DNA of 64,000 nt from Myxococcales bacterium (GTDB lineage: Bacteria; Myxococcota_A; Polyangia; Haliangiales; Haliangiaceae), in contig JADJJK010000043.1 of NCBI GenBank assembly GCA_016706545.1, forward strand, positions 7,614-71,613, given 5' to 3'. The translations under genes and the position numbers were made by a program. Below are positions 1-8,710 of the stretch, in pieces; the stretch's first letter is position 1, and each line of letters begins with the position of its first letter. The notes under the pieces are model-generated. The model did no database searches and was not told the origin of the DNA. It saw nothing but the letters and a program-made list of their open reading frames with translations.

Positions 1-1
1 C

Positions 2-3000
2 ACCGAGATCACCGAGACCTTCCGCAACGACTCCGAGCACACGCTCGAGGGCGTGTACCAGTTCCCGCTGCCCGCGGACGCGCAGATCGACTCGCTCGCG
101 CTCGACGTGGAGGGCGCGCCGGGCGGCTTCGAGCAGGGCGCCTTCGTGGACAAGCAGCGGGCGCAGAAGATCTGGAAGGGCGTGATCGACAAGGCGGCGC
201 CTCGCAAGCAGGAGATCGCGCAGAGCGAGATCATCTGGGTGGAGGGCGCGTGGCGAGATCCGGCGCTCCTCGACTGGAAGCGCGGGGGGCGCTTCGAGCT
301 GCGCGTCTTCCCCATCCCCGCCAAGGGCCGTCGAACCATCAAGCTCGCCTACACCCAGGTGGTCGCGCCGCGCGGCGCCTGGCGGCAATACGTCTATCCG
401 CTGCCGCACTCCGCGGACGGCTCGACGGTCGCGGATCAGTTCACGGTGGACCTCGAGGTGCGCGGCGCCCGGCCAGGTCAGCTCCGCGCCGCCGGCTACG
501 ACCTGGTGCCAGATCCGGCGCGCGCCGAGCTCCTGGCGCAGACCCTGGAGCAGCGCGGCTTTGTGCCGCGCGGGGACCTGGTGGTGAGCTATCGCGCCGA
601 GGACGGGGACGCCGAGCTGCGGGCCTTCACCTACGCCGGCAACTTCGCGGTGGCGCCAGACGAGCGGCTCGCCGCCAAGCAGCACGTGGGCAACGACGAG
701 CAGGTGCTCGCGGCGCAGCGCGCGGTGGCGGCAGATGGCCGCGCCACCGCGGTGCTCGCGCTCCGGCCGCGGCTGCCGCGCGCCGGCGTCGGCAAGCCGC
801 GCGACTACATGATCGTCGTGGACGCAAGCCAGTCCATGGTGGGCGAGCGCTACGCGCGCGCCAGCCAGCTCGCGGCCCGGCTGGTGGAGCAGATGGATCG
901 CCGAGATCGCTTCGCGGCGATGGTGTGTGATAGCGACTGCCGCGGCCTGGGCGCGCTGCGCTCACCGTCGGTGGCCGCCGCCGGCGAGCTCGGCCAGTGG
1001 CTCTTGGCCCAGCCGGTGGCTGGCGCCAGTGACCTGGTGGCGGCAGTGCGCGGCGCGGCGCAGGCGTTGCCGGTGGCCGCCGAGCGCGAGCGCTGGGTCC
1101 TCTTTCTGGGCGACGGCTTCGCGTCGACCGGCTTTCGTCGCGCCGGCGAGGTCGAGCAGGCCATCGCCGAGTCCATCGGCGGGGCGACCCACGTCACCAC
1201 CATCGGCATCGGCACCGACTCGGACGCCGCGCTCTTGTCAGCGGCGGCGCGCGGCGGCGGCGGCAGCTACCTGGCCTGGGTCCCCGGGCAGTCGGTCAAG
1301 GCCGCGGCCATCGCGGGCCTCGAGTCCACCTTCGGCCCGGTGCTGCGCGATGCAACCGTCACGCTCCCCGCGGGGCTCGCCGACGTCGCGCCGGCGGTGT
1401 TGCCCACGATCCGCAGCGGGCAGGAGGTGCTCATCGCCTCGCGGATCGAGCCCGGCGTCGAGCAGCTTCGCGGCGAGGTGATCCTCAGAGGCACGCTCGG
1501 CGGCCAGCCGTTCGAGCAGCGCTACCCGATCGAGCTCGTGGTCTCCCGCGCGGCCGGCAACGCGTTTGTCCCTCGGCTGTGGGCGCAGCTCGCCATCGAG
1601 CAGCTCGAGCAGCGCGGCGGCGGTGAGCAGCGCCCGCGCATCGTCGCGCTGTCGCAAGGCTACGGCGTGATGTCCAGGGAGACCTCGCTGCTGGTGCTGG
1701 AGTCCGCCGCGATGTTCGAGGCCTTCGGCGTGGACCGCACGGTGCCGGCCGCCAAGTGGACCGGCCAGGAGGCGCTCGACGAGATCGTCGCCAGCGGGGC
1801 GTTCGCGGACGGGCACGGCGGCAGCGGTGAGGTGGCGCTGGGCAAGGGCAGCGCGGATCCGGCGAAGAAGCGGAAGGACTCGATCCTCGCCGGCGACAAC
1901 GACGAGCCTCGCGAGGCGATGCGGCGGCCTGCGGTGCAAGATCCCTTCGCAACACCTGCGCCCAAGGTGCCCAGGCCGGCCGCTGCCACTCCCCCGCCTG
2001 GGCGCGGCCGGGAGGGCGGCTTCGCGATGCGGCGCACCTGGGTCCGGGTGCCGGCGCTGGTTCCGTACGACGGCAAGAGCGACGCCATCGCCGCGGTGCT
2101 GGGCGAGTCCGAGCGCGCGCTGGCGCGGACGCCCGATAGCCGGGAGCGCCACCGCGCGCTGGTGCAGGCGCTGTCTTACGCAGGAGAGCTCCCGCGTGCG
2201 CAGCAGCTCGCCGCGCGGTGGCTCGAGAGAGATCGCCTCGATCCGCAGGCGCTGGGCTACCAGGCGGACCTGCTGGGCCGCACCGGGCAGCGCGCCGCGG
2301 CGCTGCGCGTGCTCGCGGGCATCGTGGATCTGGACGCCGATCGGAAGGACGCGCACCAGCGCCTGGCCACCGCGTACGAGCAGGTCGGCCAGCACGGCCA
2401 GGCGTGCGCGCATCGCATCGCGCTGTCCACGCTTGACCCGCGCGACGGCAAGGCGGGGGCCGCGGCGATGCGGTGCCTGACGGCGCTGGCGCGCGGCGGA
2501 GACGTCGAGCGGGTGAGGCGCGGTCTGGCGGACGACGCCACGCGGGACCTCGCCGAGCGGGAGCTGGCCAGCGCGCCTGCGGTGGCCAGCGGCAAGCGCG
2601 AGCTGCTCATCGGCGCTCGCTGGGAGGGAGGCGAAGATCTGGAGCTGTCGCTCATCACGCCGGAGGGCACGCGCATCTCGTGGATGGGCGGCCACCCCCA
2701 GGCCCGCGTCTCCAACGCCACCAGCACCACCTCGGAGGCGCTGACGCTTCGCACCATCAAGCGCGGCAACTACCTCGTGGAGATCGGGCGCGCCGAGGCC
2801 AGTGACTCGACGGCCGGTGCGACGAGCGGGCGCGGCGGCCTGCAGCGCGGTTCGATCGATCTCGCGGTGCTGGGCGTCACGCGCACGCTGCCGTTCGAGC
2901 TGGCGCCCGGTGAGGTGCGCAAGATCATCGGCCGGGTGGCGGTGCAGCTCCAGGAGCGCATCGAGTCCATCGACCCCTCCGCCACCCAGATCTCGCTGGG

Positions 3001-3271
3001 CACCATCTCGGATGCCACCGCGCGCCGCGTGATCCTGGCGCGCTCGCAGAGCCTGCAGCGCTGCTTTGCCCGCTACCTGGTCCAGCACCCGGGGGCACGT
3101 GGCCGGATGACGCTGAACATCTTCGTCGGGAGCGGGGCCACTTCCACCCGGGTGAGCGCCGCCGCCGACCTCGGGGACCCAGCGCGCTGCATCGAGGCCG
3201 AGCTGGCCAGCATGCACCTGTCAGGTCCGCGTCGCACCTTGCGGGTGCCGCTGTCCTTCGCGGCGCCGTAG
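2..3271 (+). CDS. VIT and von Willebrand A domain protein with AgmX-like C-terminus (5' partial)
   Basis: The reading frame is open from the first complete codon at base 2, and the first residues (ITETFRNDSEHTLEG) are already mid-VIT domain, so the true start lies upstream. The VIT domain runs to about base 420. A vWA domain follows at about 800-1330, with the MIDAS start DASQS near 820. A low-complexity linker (about 1800-2030) leads to TPR-like helices (about 2080-2500). The last 90 residues, with a Cys in SLQRCFARYL, resemble the AgmX/PglI C-terminal domain of myxobacterial envelope proteins. VIT-vWA proteins usually bind ligands or partner proteins outside the cytoplasm; no enzymatic residues are seen. 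The signal peptide, if any, is outside the window. Confidence 0.85.
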   Translation, partial: TEITETFRNDSEHTLEGVYQFPLPADAQIDSLALDVEGAPGGFEQGAFVDKQRAQKIWKGVIDKAAPRKQEIAQSEIIWVEGAWRDPALLDWKRGGRFELRVFPIPAKGRRTIKLAYTQVVAPRGAWRQYVYPLPHSADGSTVADQFTVDLEVRGARPGQLRAAGYDLVPDPARAELLAQTLEQRGFVPRGDLVVSYRAEDGDAELRAFTYAGNFAVAPDERLAAKQHVGNDEQVLAAQRAVAADGRATAVLALRPRLPRAGVGKPRDYMIVVDASQSMVGERYARASQLAARLVEQMDRRDRFAAMVCDSDCRGLGALRSPSVAAAGELGQWLLAQPVAGASDLVAAVRGAAQALPVAAERERWVLFLGDGFASTGFRRAGEVEQAIAESIGGATHVTTIGIGTDSDAALLSAAARGGGGSYLAWVPGQSVKAAAIAGLESTFGPVLRDATVTLPAGLADVAPAVLPTIRSGQEVLIASRIEPGVEQLRGEVILRGTLGGQPFEQRYPIELVVSRAAGNAFVPRLWAQLAIEQLEQRGGGEQRPRIVALSQGYGVMSRETSLLVLESAAMFEAFGVDRTVPAAKWTGQEALDEIVASGAFADGHGGSGEVALGKGSADPAKKRKDSILAGDNDEPREAMRRPAVQDPFATPAPKVPRPAAATPPPGRGREGGFAMRRTWVRVPALVPYDGKSDAIAAVLGESERALARTPDSRERHRALVQALSYAGELPRAQQLAARWLERDRLDPQALGYQADLLGRTGQRAAALRVLAGIVDLDADRKDAHQRLATAYEQVGQHGQACAHRIALSTLDPRDGKAGAAAMRCLTALARGGDVERVRRGLADDATRDLAERELASAPAVASGKRELLIGARWEGGEDLELSLITPEGTRISWMGGHPQARVSNATSTTSEALTLRTIKRGNYLVEIGRAEASDSTAGATSGRGGLQRGSIDLAVLGVTRTLPFELAPGEVRKIIGRVAVQLQERIESIDPSATQISLGTISDATARRVILARSQSLQRCFARYLVQHPGARGRMTLNIFVGSGATSTRVSAAADLGDPARCIEAELASMHLSGPRRTLRVPLSFAAP

Positions 3272-3326
3272 CCCTGGCCGCGCCTGGGAGCGTTGCCGTG
3301 GCTCGCTCGCGCCGCTGGCGCGGTGC

Positions 3327-3378
3327 GCCCGGCGCGCATGCTCGGCGCGCATGGCCGGCGCGCATGCCCGGCGCGCAT
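3327..3378. repeat. 13-bp tandem repeat, four copies
   Basis: Four near-perfect copies of GCCCGGCGCGCAT lie head to tail in the 157-bp gap before the hydrolase lipoprotein gene, followed by a decayed fifth copy. The gap holds no other recognisable signal. Confidence 0.8.
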
Positions 3379-3428
3379 GCCCGTCGTGCCTGCCAGCGCG
3401 GCGGGTGGCGGGCGGCTATGCTGCGCGG

Positions 3429-4385
3429 ATGAAGCTCTTCTGTCGCTGGACTGTCGGGGTGCTGGTCGCCCTGGGCTCTTTCGCGCTGGCCGCGTGCGGC
3501 GCAGGTTCGCCCTCACCGGCGCCGCGCTCCGAGGTGGCTGCGTCCTCGCCGACAGCGCCTGCAGCGGCCGTTGCGCCCATCGCGCCTGCCGCGGCTGCTG
3601 CGGCTGCCGTGCCGGTCGCGCCTGCCGTGCCCTCGCTGCCACCTGACGCCGAGCACGCGGGAGAGGCGCTGGCGCGCTCACCGCGCCATGGCGAGTGGGT
3701 GGACGTGCCGCTGCCAGAGGGCGGCAAGCTCGTTACCTGGGTGGTCTATCCGGAGGTGCCCAGCAAGGCAGGCGTGGTGATCGTCATCCACGAGATCTTC
3801 GGCCTGACGGACTGGGTGCGCGCGGTGACGGACTCGCTGGCCGCGCAGGGCTTCATCGCGCTGGCGCCGGACCTGCTCTCCGGCATGGGGCCTGGCGGCG
3901 GAGGAACCGCCTCGCTGGGCGAGAACGTCGGGCCGACCATCCGCACCCTCACCCCGGCCACCGTCGCGGCGCGCCTGGATGCGGTGCGCGCGTACGCGCT
4001 CGCGCTGCCCGCGGCCAGCGGCAAGCTCGGCGCGGTCGGCTTCTGCTGGGGCGGAAGCGCGGTCTGGAACTACGCGGTGGCGCAGCCCAAGCTCGACGCT
4101 GGCGTCGTGTTTTATGGCACCTCGCCCGCCGATGTCAGCGCCTACGCGCGCATCGGCGCGCCGGTGCTCGGCCTCTACGGCAGCGACGACGCGCGCGTCA
4201 ACGCCACCATCCCGGCGGCGGAGGCCGAGATGAAGAAGGCCGGCAAGCGCTACACCCCTCGCCTCTTCCAGGGCGCCGGCCACGGCTTTCTGCGCCAGCA
4301 ATCCGGCCGCGACGGCGCCAACCGCAAGGCCTCCGAGCAGGCGTGGCCGGCGATGCTCGAGCTGTTTCAGCAGCGGCTGAAGTAG
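3429..4385 (+). CDS. Dienelactone-hydrolase-like lipoprotein
   Basis: 318 residues. The start at 3429 puts a lipoprotein signal at the N-terminus (MKLFCRW, hydrophobic stretch, lipobox LAAC, Cys23); an in-frame start 26 codons upstream would ruin it. An Ala/Pro-rich linker of about 55 residues tethers the enzyme domain. That domain is an alpha/beta hydrolase of the dienelactone hydrolase family: nucleophile elbow GFCWGG with Cys as nucleophile (near residue 205), acid in GSDDARV, and His in GAGHGF. The family hydrolyses dienelactones and other esters; here export and lipidation suggest a periplasmic or outer-membrane esterase. The substrate is unknown. Confidence 0.85.
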   Translation: MKLFCRWTVGVLVALGSFALAACGAGSPSPAPRSEVAASSPTAPAAAVAPIAPAAAAAAAVPVAPAVPSLPPDAEHAGEALARSPRHGEWVDVPLPEGGKLVTWVVYPEVPSKAGVVIVIHEIFGLTDWVRAVTDSLAAQGFIALAPDLLSGMGPGGGGTASLGENVGPTIRTLTPATVAARLDAVRAYALALPAASGKLGAVGFCWGGSAVWNYAVAQPKLDAGVVFYGTSPADVSAYARIGAPVLGLYGSDDARVNATIPAAEAEMKKAGKRYTPRLFQGAGHGFLRQQSGRDGANRKASEQAWPAMLELFQQRLK

Positions 4386-4505
4386 GCGGGGCACCCGTCG
4401 AGCTTGAGCCGCCGCGACGCGCCCGAGCGGCGCGGTCGCCGCGCCGCCGCGCTAGCTACCCGCGAGCCCGCTGCTAGCGCGAGGTGGCGGATGTTTCGAC
4501 GGACG

Positions 4506-6318
4506 TCACGACCGGCGCTGCGATGAGCGCTGGGACGGGTGCTGCAGGTGGTCCGGCAAGGGGCGGCCGATGGAGAGCGGGTCGACGCCGGTCGCTTCCA
4601 TCTCGGCGAGGACCCAGCGCTCGATGGCGCTGTGGCGGTCGAGGTCGTCCCAGCGGCCGCGCAGGGGGAAGCCGTCGGGATCGAGCGGGGGATCGGCGAC
4701 AGATGAGAGTGGCGAGGGTGGTGAGGGTGTGCGGGCGTGGGCGGGGGGCGGGGTGCGGCGGTGGGGCGGAGTGTTGTTGCGCGGTGGCGGGGTGGCCGAC
4801 GTCGGCGCGGCGCTGGATGCGCGTGATGGTGGCGGCGGCGTCCCAGCTATCGACGCGCTCGCCGCGCCAGCGGCACTGGCCGGTGGATGCGGTCAGCGGC
4901 AGGGGGCCTTGGCGGCTTGGCGGCACGGATCGCCGGCCAGCCGAGCAGCGGCGGCGCGGGGCGCGGCGGCAGCGGGACGACGGCGCGGCCCTGCGGATCT
5001 TCGAAGGCGAGCGCGCCAGTGGCGGATTGCGTGATGCGATAGCCGCGCTCGTGGACGTAGGCGTGGTGCAAAGAGCAGAGCAGCGCGAGGTTGGGCAGGC
5101 TGGTCTCGCCGCCGTCGGCCCAGTGCTGCAGGTGGTGGCCCTCGAGGAACAGGCGGTGATCGCAGCCGGGGAAGCGGCAGGTGCGATCGCGTAGCAAGAG
5201 AGCGCGCTTCAGGGCGGCGGGGATGGTGCGGGTCTTGCGGCCGATGGAGAGCGGGGCGGCGACGGTGGCGGTGGTGGCGGTGACGGTGGCGACGACCAGG
5301 CCGCAGTCGCAGGCCAGGCGACGGGTGGCTTGCGGAGAGAGCGCAAGGTCGGTCTCGACGGTGAGGGCGACCGGCAGCGAGGCGCCGCGGTCGGTGAAGG
5401 GAGGCGGGGTGAGCGCGGGAGCATCGGTGGCGGCGGAGCTTCGGGGGGCGGCGGGGCGGGGGTGGCGGCGGTGGCGGCTGAGTCGGCGGTCGCGGCTGCC
5501 TGCTGCAGCAGCGCCACGGGCACGGTGACGATCAGCTCGACGGGAGAACGCTCGGCGCTGCTGCCCCGCGCGTAAGTGTGGACCAGGGCCATCAGGCCAT
5601 CGGCGCGGTTGTACGGCCGGCGCGTGGTGGTCGTGGTGGGGAGGCTCCGCGTCTCCGCGGAAGCGTCCGTCGCTCGCTCGGCAGGTGCGGACACTTCCGC
5701 GGAAACCACCGACTCTCCGCGGAAGCCTCCGCCGGCTCGCGCGTGCAGTCCACCGCCGGCTTGCTGCACCTGAAGCAGCAGCGCGGCCTCGTCGGGGCGC
5801 AGGCACGCCTTGACGCACACCATGCCAGAGGCCGTCGTGGTGTGCGCCACGTAGCGCTCGCTGTCGTGCGGGCGTGTGGCTCGGCTGGCGGCGTCGGCGC
5901 CGAGCACGCCGACCTTGCGGCACACCGTCTCGAGCTGGCTGGCGGTGCAGTGCTGCGCGTAGCCAAGGAGCACCGCTTCGGTGGCGGCGGTGGCCACGCG
6001 CGTGATGGCGCGAGTCTTGGAATACGAGATCTGCCCGGCAGATAGTGCCTCTGATACGAGCGGCAAGGTGTGCAGTGCCCTGGCCACGCGCAGGTGTTCG
6101 CGCGCGGTGCCAAGATCCCAGCCGACGCGCCAGCTCAGCCAGTGGGCGCAGGTGCCAAAGCCCTGGCGGTACCAGCCGCCGGCCGCGTCGAACGTCCGCA
6201 GGTCAGCGAGCAGGCGATGCATGGCGGCGTCCAGGTGGACCGCTTGCTCGGCGATGTGTTCGCCGAGCGCTTGAACTTCCTCGACGGAGAGTGGCTCGCG
6301 CATGCACTCTTGTAGCAT
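4506..6318 (-). pseudogene. DUF222-HNH endonuclease gene broken by three frameshifts
   Basis: Read 6318 to 4506, the product spans a DUF222 helical domain (6318 to about 5480), a Pro/Ala-rich linker, a classical HNH nuclease (about 5190-5050; CRFPGC, GHHLQHW, LLCSLHHAYVHERGY) and a conserved tail (CRWRGERVD, then RWDDLDRHSAIERWVLAEME). These pieces lie in three frames, switching near 5400-5490, 4905-4935 and 4700-4790, each time at or beside G/C runs. ATG at 6318 (MLQECMREP) is the likeliest start. The family (also called the 13E12 repeat family) is often multicopy and mobile. Either the gene is decayed or the assembly has homopolymer indels. The coding region also carries palindromes (TTCCGCGGAA) shared with the repeats just upstream. 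Confidence 0.8.
5652..5724. repeat. Cluster of TTCCGCGGAA-type palindromes inside the HNH gene
   Basis: Three copies of (C/T)TCCGCGGAA(G/A) occur at about 5652, 5695 and 5715 in the linker-coding part of the HNH gene. The same palindrome recurs at about 6363, 6609, 6645, 7059 and 7096, so it is locally enriched over about 1.5 kb. Confidence 0.7.
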
Positions 6319-6598
6319 GGCGATTTTCGGCGCCGGACTTGGCGCCTGGCGCGCCCCAGGTGCCGCGGAAGCGCGGGCTGCGCGATTTTTCGTGGGGTGC
6401 GCCGGTGGATGAGGCTCATTGCGCGCGTGGGGGCCGCGTGTGGAGAGAATTCGGCGGGTTGACGGCCACGCGGGTGACCTGGCGCGGGAGGTGTCAAGAA
6501 GAATGTTTGGTTTTGATATGGATATTGGATAGCAGATCTGAAGTTGGTGAATGCGTCCGGTAGGCGGACGCGAGCGAGCCGGGACCTGAGATCGAGAT

Positions 6599-6922
6599 CG
6601 CGGAAACCTCCGCGGAAACGTGGTGTGATCCAAGTCGCAGCGCGTTTCCGCGGAGGCCCCGGGGCTGTGGACGGTGGCGGGCTATGGACAACCGCGCCCG
6701 TCGAGCCCGGGCATGCGAGATGCGCGTACGCGGCGCGGTTGACCACAGCCCTTGGAGAGGCGCAGGAGGGCCAGGTGCAGCAGGCGTACCTGAGAGGACG
6801 GCGCGCCTCTCCACACCGCCGCACAGCCCCTGCTGTTTTCAGAACCCTGAGTTTTTTTGGTTTTGTACCAGAACCCAGAACCCAGAACGGATCGCCAGGG
6901 GAGCGAAAGGGGTGAGCGCGTG
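6599..6922. repeat. Long direct repeat, copy 1, with 12-bp-stem hairpin
   Basis: About 324 bp that recurs at 7049-7373 with roughly 90% or more identity by eye. It opens with an inverted repeat, TCCGCGGAAACG (6609-6620) and CGTTTCCGCGGA (6643-6654), around a 22-nt loop. The rest holds runs such as CTGTTTTCAGAACCCTGAG and an AGAACCCAGAACCCAGAAC stutter. No credible protein is encoded. It lies upstream of the HNH gene and may be a non-autonomous mobile or REP-like unit; that is inference. Confidence 0.75.
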
Positions 6923-6928
6923 GGTGGT

Positions 6929-7037
6929 GGGTAGGTCAAGCACGGTGGTTGGGTCAAGCACGGTGGTTGGGTCAAGAACGGTGGTTGGGTCAAGCACGGT
7001 GGTCGACGGGCAGGCACGGTGGTCGGGTCGAGCACGG
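6929..7037. repeat. 18-bp tandem repeat between the two long repeats
   Basis: About five to six copies of the 18-mer GGTTGGGTCAAGCACGGT lie head to tail and decay at the 3' side. A degenerate version (GGTAGGCC-AGCACGG units) follows the second long repeat at about 7380-7430, so the whole block including its tandem tail seems to have been duplicated. Confidence 0.75.
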
Positions 7038-7048
7038 ATCACGAGGTG

Positions 7049-7373
7049 TCGCGGAAACTTCCGCGGAAACGTGGCGTGATCCAAGTCGCAGCGCGTTTCC
7101 GCGGAAGCCCCGGGCTGTGGACGGTGTCGGGCTATGGACAACCGCGCCCGTCGAGCCCGGGCAAGTGGGTATGCGCGCACGCGGCGCGGTTGACCACAGC
7201 CCTTGGAGAGGCGCAGGAGGGCCAGATGCAGCAGGCGTACCTGAGAGGACGGCGCGCCTCTCCACACCGCCGCACAGCCCCTGCTGTTTTCAGAACCCTG
7301 AGTTTTTTGTTTTTGGTACCAGAACCCAGAACGCAGAGCGGATCGCCAGGGTAGCGAAAGGGGTGAGCGCGTG
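7049..7373. repeat. Long direct repeat, copy 2, with 13-bp-stem hairpin
   Basis: Second copy of the 6599-6922 unit. Its hairpin arms are 7059-7071 and 7094-7106, a perfect 13-bp stem. The differences from copy 1 are mainly substitutions and a few 1-bp indels. The non-coding stretch 6319-7513 contains nothing else recognisable. Confidence 0.75.
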
Positions 7374-7513
7374 CGAGGCGGGTAGGCCGAGCACGGTGGG
7401 TAGGCCCAGCACGGGTGGCCCAGCACAGTGGTCAAGCTCGTCGCCGGCGGTCTGCGTGCATGATGTGTAGGATCATGAGAGCTACCCGCGAGCGCGCTGC
7501 GAGCCCGGACTAG

Positions 7514-8302
7514 CTACCCGCGCGGGCCGGTGCCGGTGAGGCGGGCGGCGGCGCTGGTGGGCAGGTCGGCCGGCGCGAAGCCGGACAGCTTGGCGGTGCC
7601 GCCTTCGAACCAGTTGTTGGTGAAGGTGCCGGTGGCGCCGCTGCGATCGATGTGCTTGTCGTTGCCAAACCAGTTGTTGTCGGTGTACGTGCCGGCGCCG
7701 CCGTACTCCATGAACCCGTACGGCGCGCCGACGATGTTGCTCTTGGTGATGGAGATCGGGCTGCCACCGTTGAAGTGCAGCTCGCAGTGCGTGGTGTCGG
7801 TGGGGATGCCAAACTGCGAGTAGCTGGCGTTGAACGAGCCGCCGCCCAGCACGATCAGGTCGCCCTGCACGCCCGAGAGCTGGCTGTCGGTGATGGTGAT
7901 GCTGCCGGACTGGCCGTAGATCCCGCCGCCGCGCTGGAGGGCGTACGCCATCTTCAAGGTGCCGCTGTTGCTGATGCCACCAAAGAAGGTGCCGGTCTGC
8001 GGCTTGAGGTTGACCTTGGCGGCGGCGGTGCCCTGGATGTCCAGGGTGCCCTTGATGGTCAAGCTGTTGGAGCCGATGAAGTCGATCGTGGTGCCCGCGG
8101 CGACCGTGATGGTGGCGCCGGTCTCGATGGTGGTCGGGCCCTTGACGACGATGGTCCCTGACCAGGTGCCGCTCTGGGTGATGCTGCCAGACACCTCGTT
8201 GCCGTTGCCCGGCGGTGGCGGCGTAGTGCCCGGGCCCTCGTCCACGTCCACGACACACGCGACCAGCGGCAGGCTCAGGGCAAGCATCAGCAGATTCTTC
8301 AT
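7514..8302 (-). CDS. Secreted beta-helix-like lipoprotein
   Basis: 262 residues from ATG 8302, preceded by GAGGA; the lipobox is LVAC (Cys16). After a short Pro/Gly linker the sequence is Ser/Thr/Gly-rich with regularly spaced hydrophobic strands (for example TTIETGATITVAAGTTIDFI and NSLTIKGTLDIQGTA). This pattern fits a right-handed parallel beta-helix or a polymer-forming surface fold. No catalytic motif is visible. Likely a lipid-anchored surface protein; function unknown. Confidence 0.75.
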   Translation of the reverse strand: MKNLLMLALSLPLVACVVDVDEGPGTTPPPPGNGNEVSGSITQSGTWSGTIVVKGPTTIETGATITVAAGTTIDFIGSNSLTIKGTLDIQGTAAAKVNLKPQTGTFFGGISNSGTLKMAYALQRGGGIYGQSGSITITDSQLSGVQGDLIVLGGGSFNASYSQFGIPTDTTHCELHFNGGSPISITKSNIVGAPYGFMEYGGAGTYTDNNWFGNDKHIDRSGATGTFTNNWFEGGTAKLSGFAPADLPTSAAARLTGTGPRG

Positions 8303-8710
8303 GACGTCCTCGTAAAGCAAGCCGCATACCCAGGCGCACGGGACCCGCCCAGGTCCCCGGAGGTCCCGCCTGACTCCTGAGATCATTGATCTAATAGAAA
8401 ACAGCAGCGCTCGCCCCCGACCTCGCCCACGTCGGAGAGGGCGCGCCTGGTGGGGCAGTTCCCCTCACCCCACTGAGGTCTTGCACCCCCGATCGCCGCC
8501 GTCGCCCCGCGGGCATTCGCGCGGCCTCCGCGCGGGCATTCGCGCGGCCTCCGCGCGGCCTCCGCGCGGCCTCGTGGCCCGGGACCGGCCGAAACGGCCT
8601 GGCCACCGCGTCGTGACCTGCGTCCTCGCTCCCCGGATCGGGCCAAGATCGCTCGTGGCCAAGAATCTCCTGGCAGCCTTTGGTTTCCGGCCAACCGCAT
8701 CGCGACTCGT
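8303..8710. other. Divergent intergenic region with GC-rich tandem repeats
   Basis: 408 bp between the divergent beta-helix lipoprotein and TonB-like genes. It must carry both promoters. At about 8508-8572 there are two copies of a 22-bp unit (GCGGGCATTCGCGCGGCCTCC core) followed by further GCGCGGCCTCC copies. No protein or RNA gene was recognised. Confidence 0.55.

Noticed and set aside
1238..3217. 659-codon open frame on the minus strand opposite the VIT-vWA gene
   Set aside because: A long antisense frame is expected at this GC content; it is Arg/Ala/His-rich with no domain and fully overlaps a strong gene.
6929..7037. 18-bp tandem array considered as a CRISPR
   Set aside because: The units are contiguous with no spacers and no cas genes are present.
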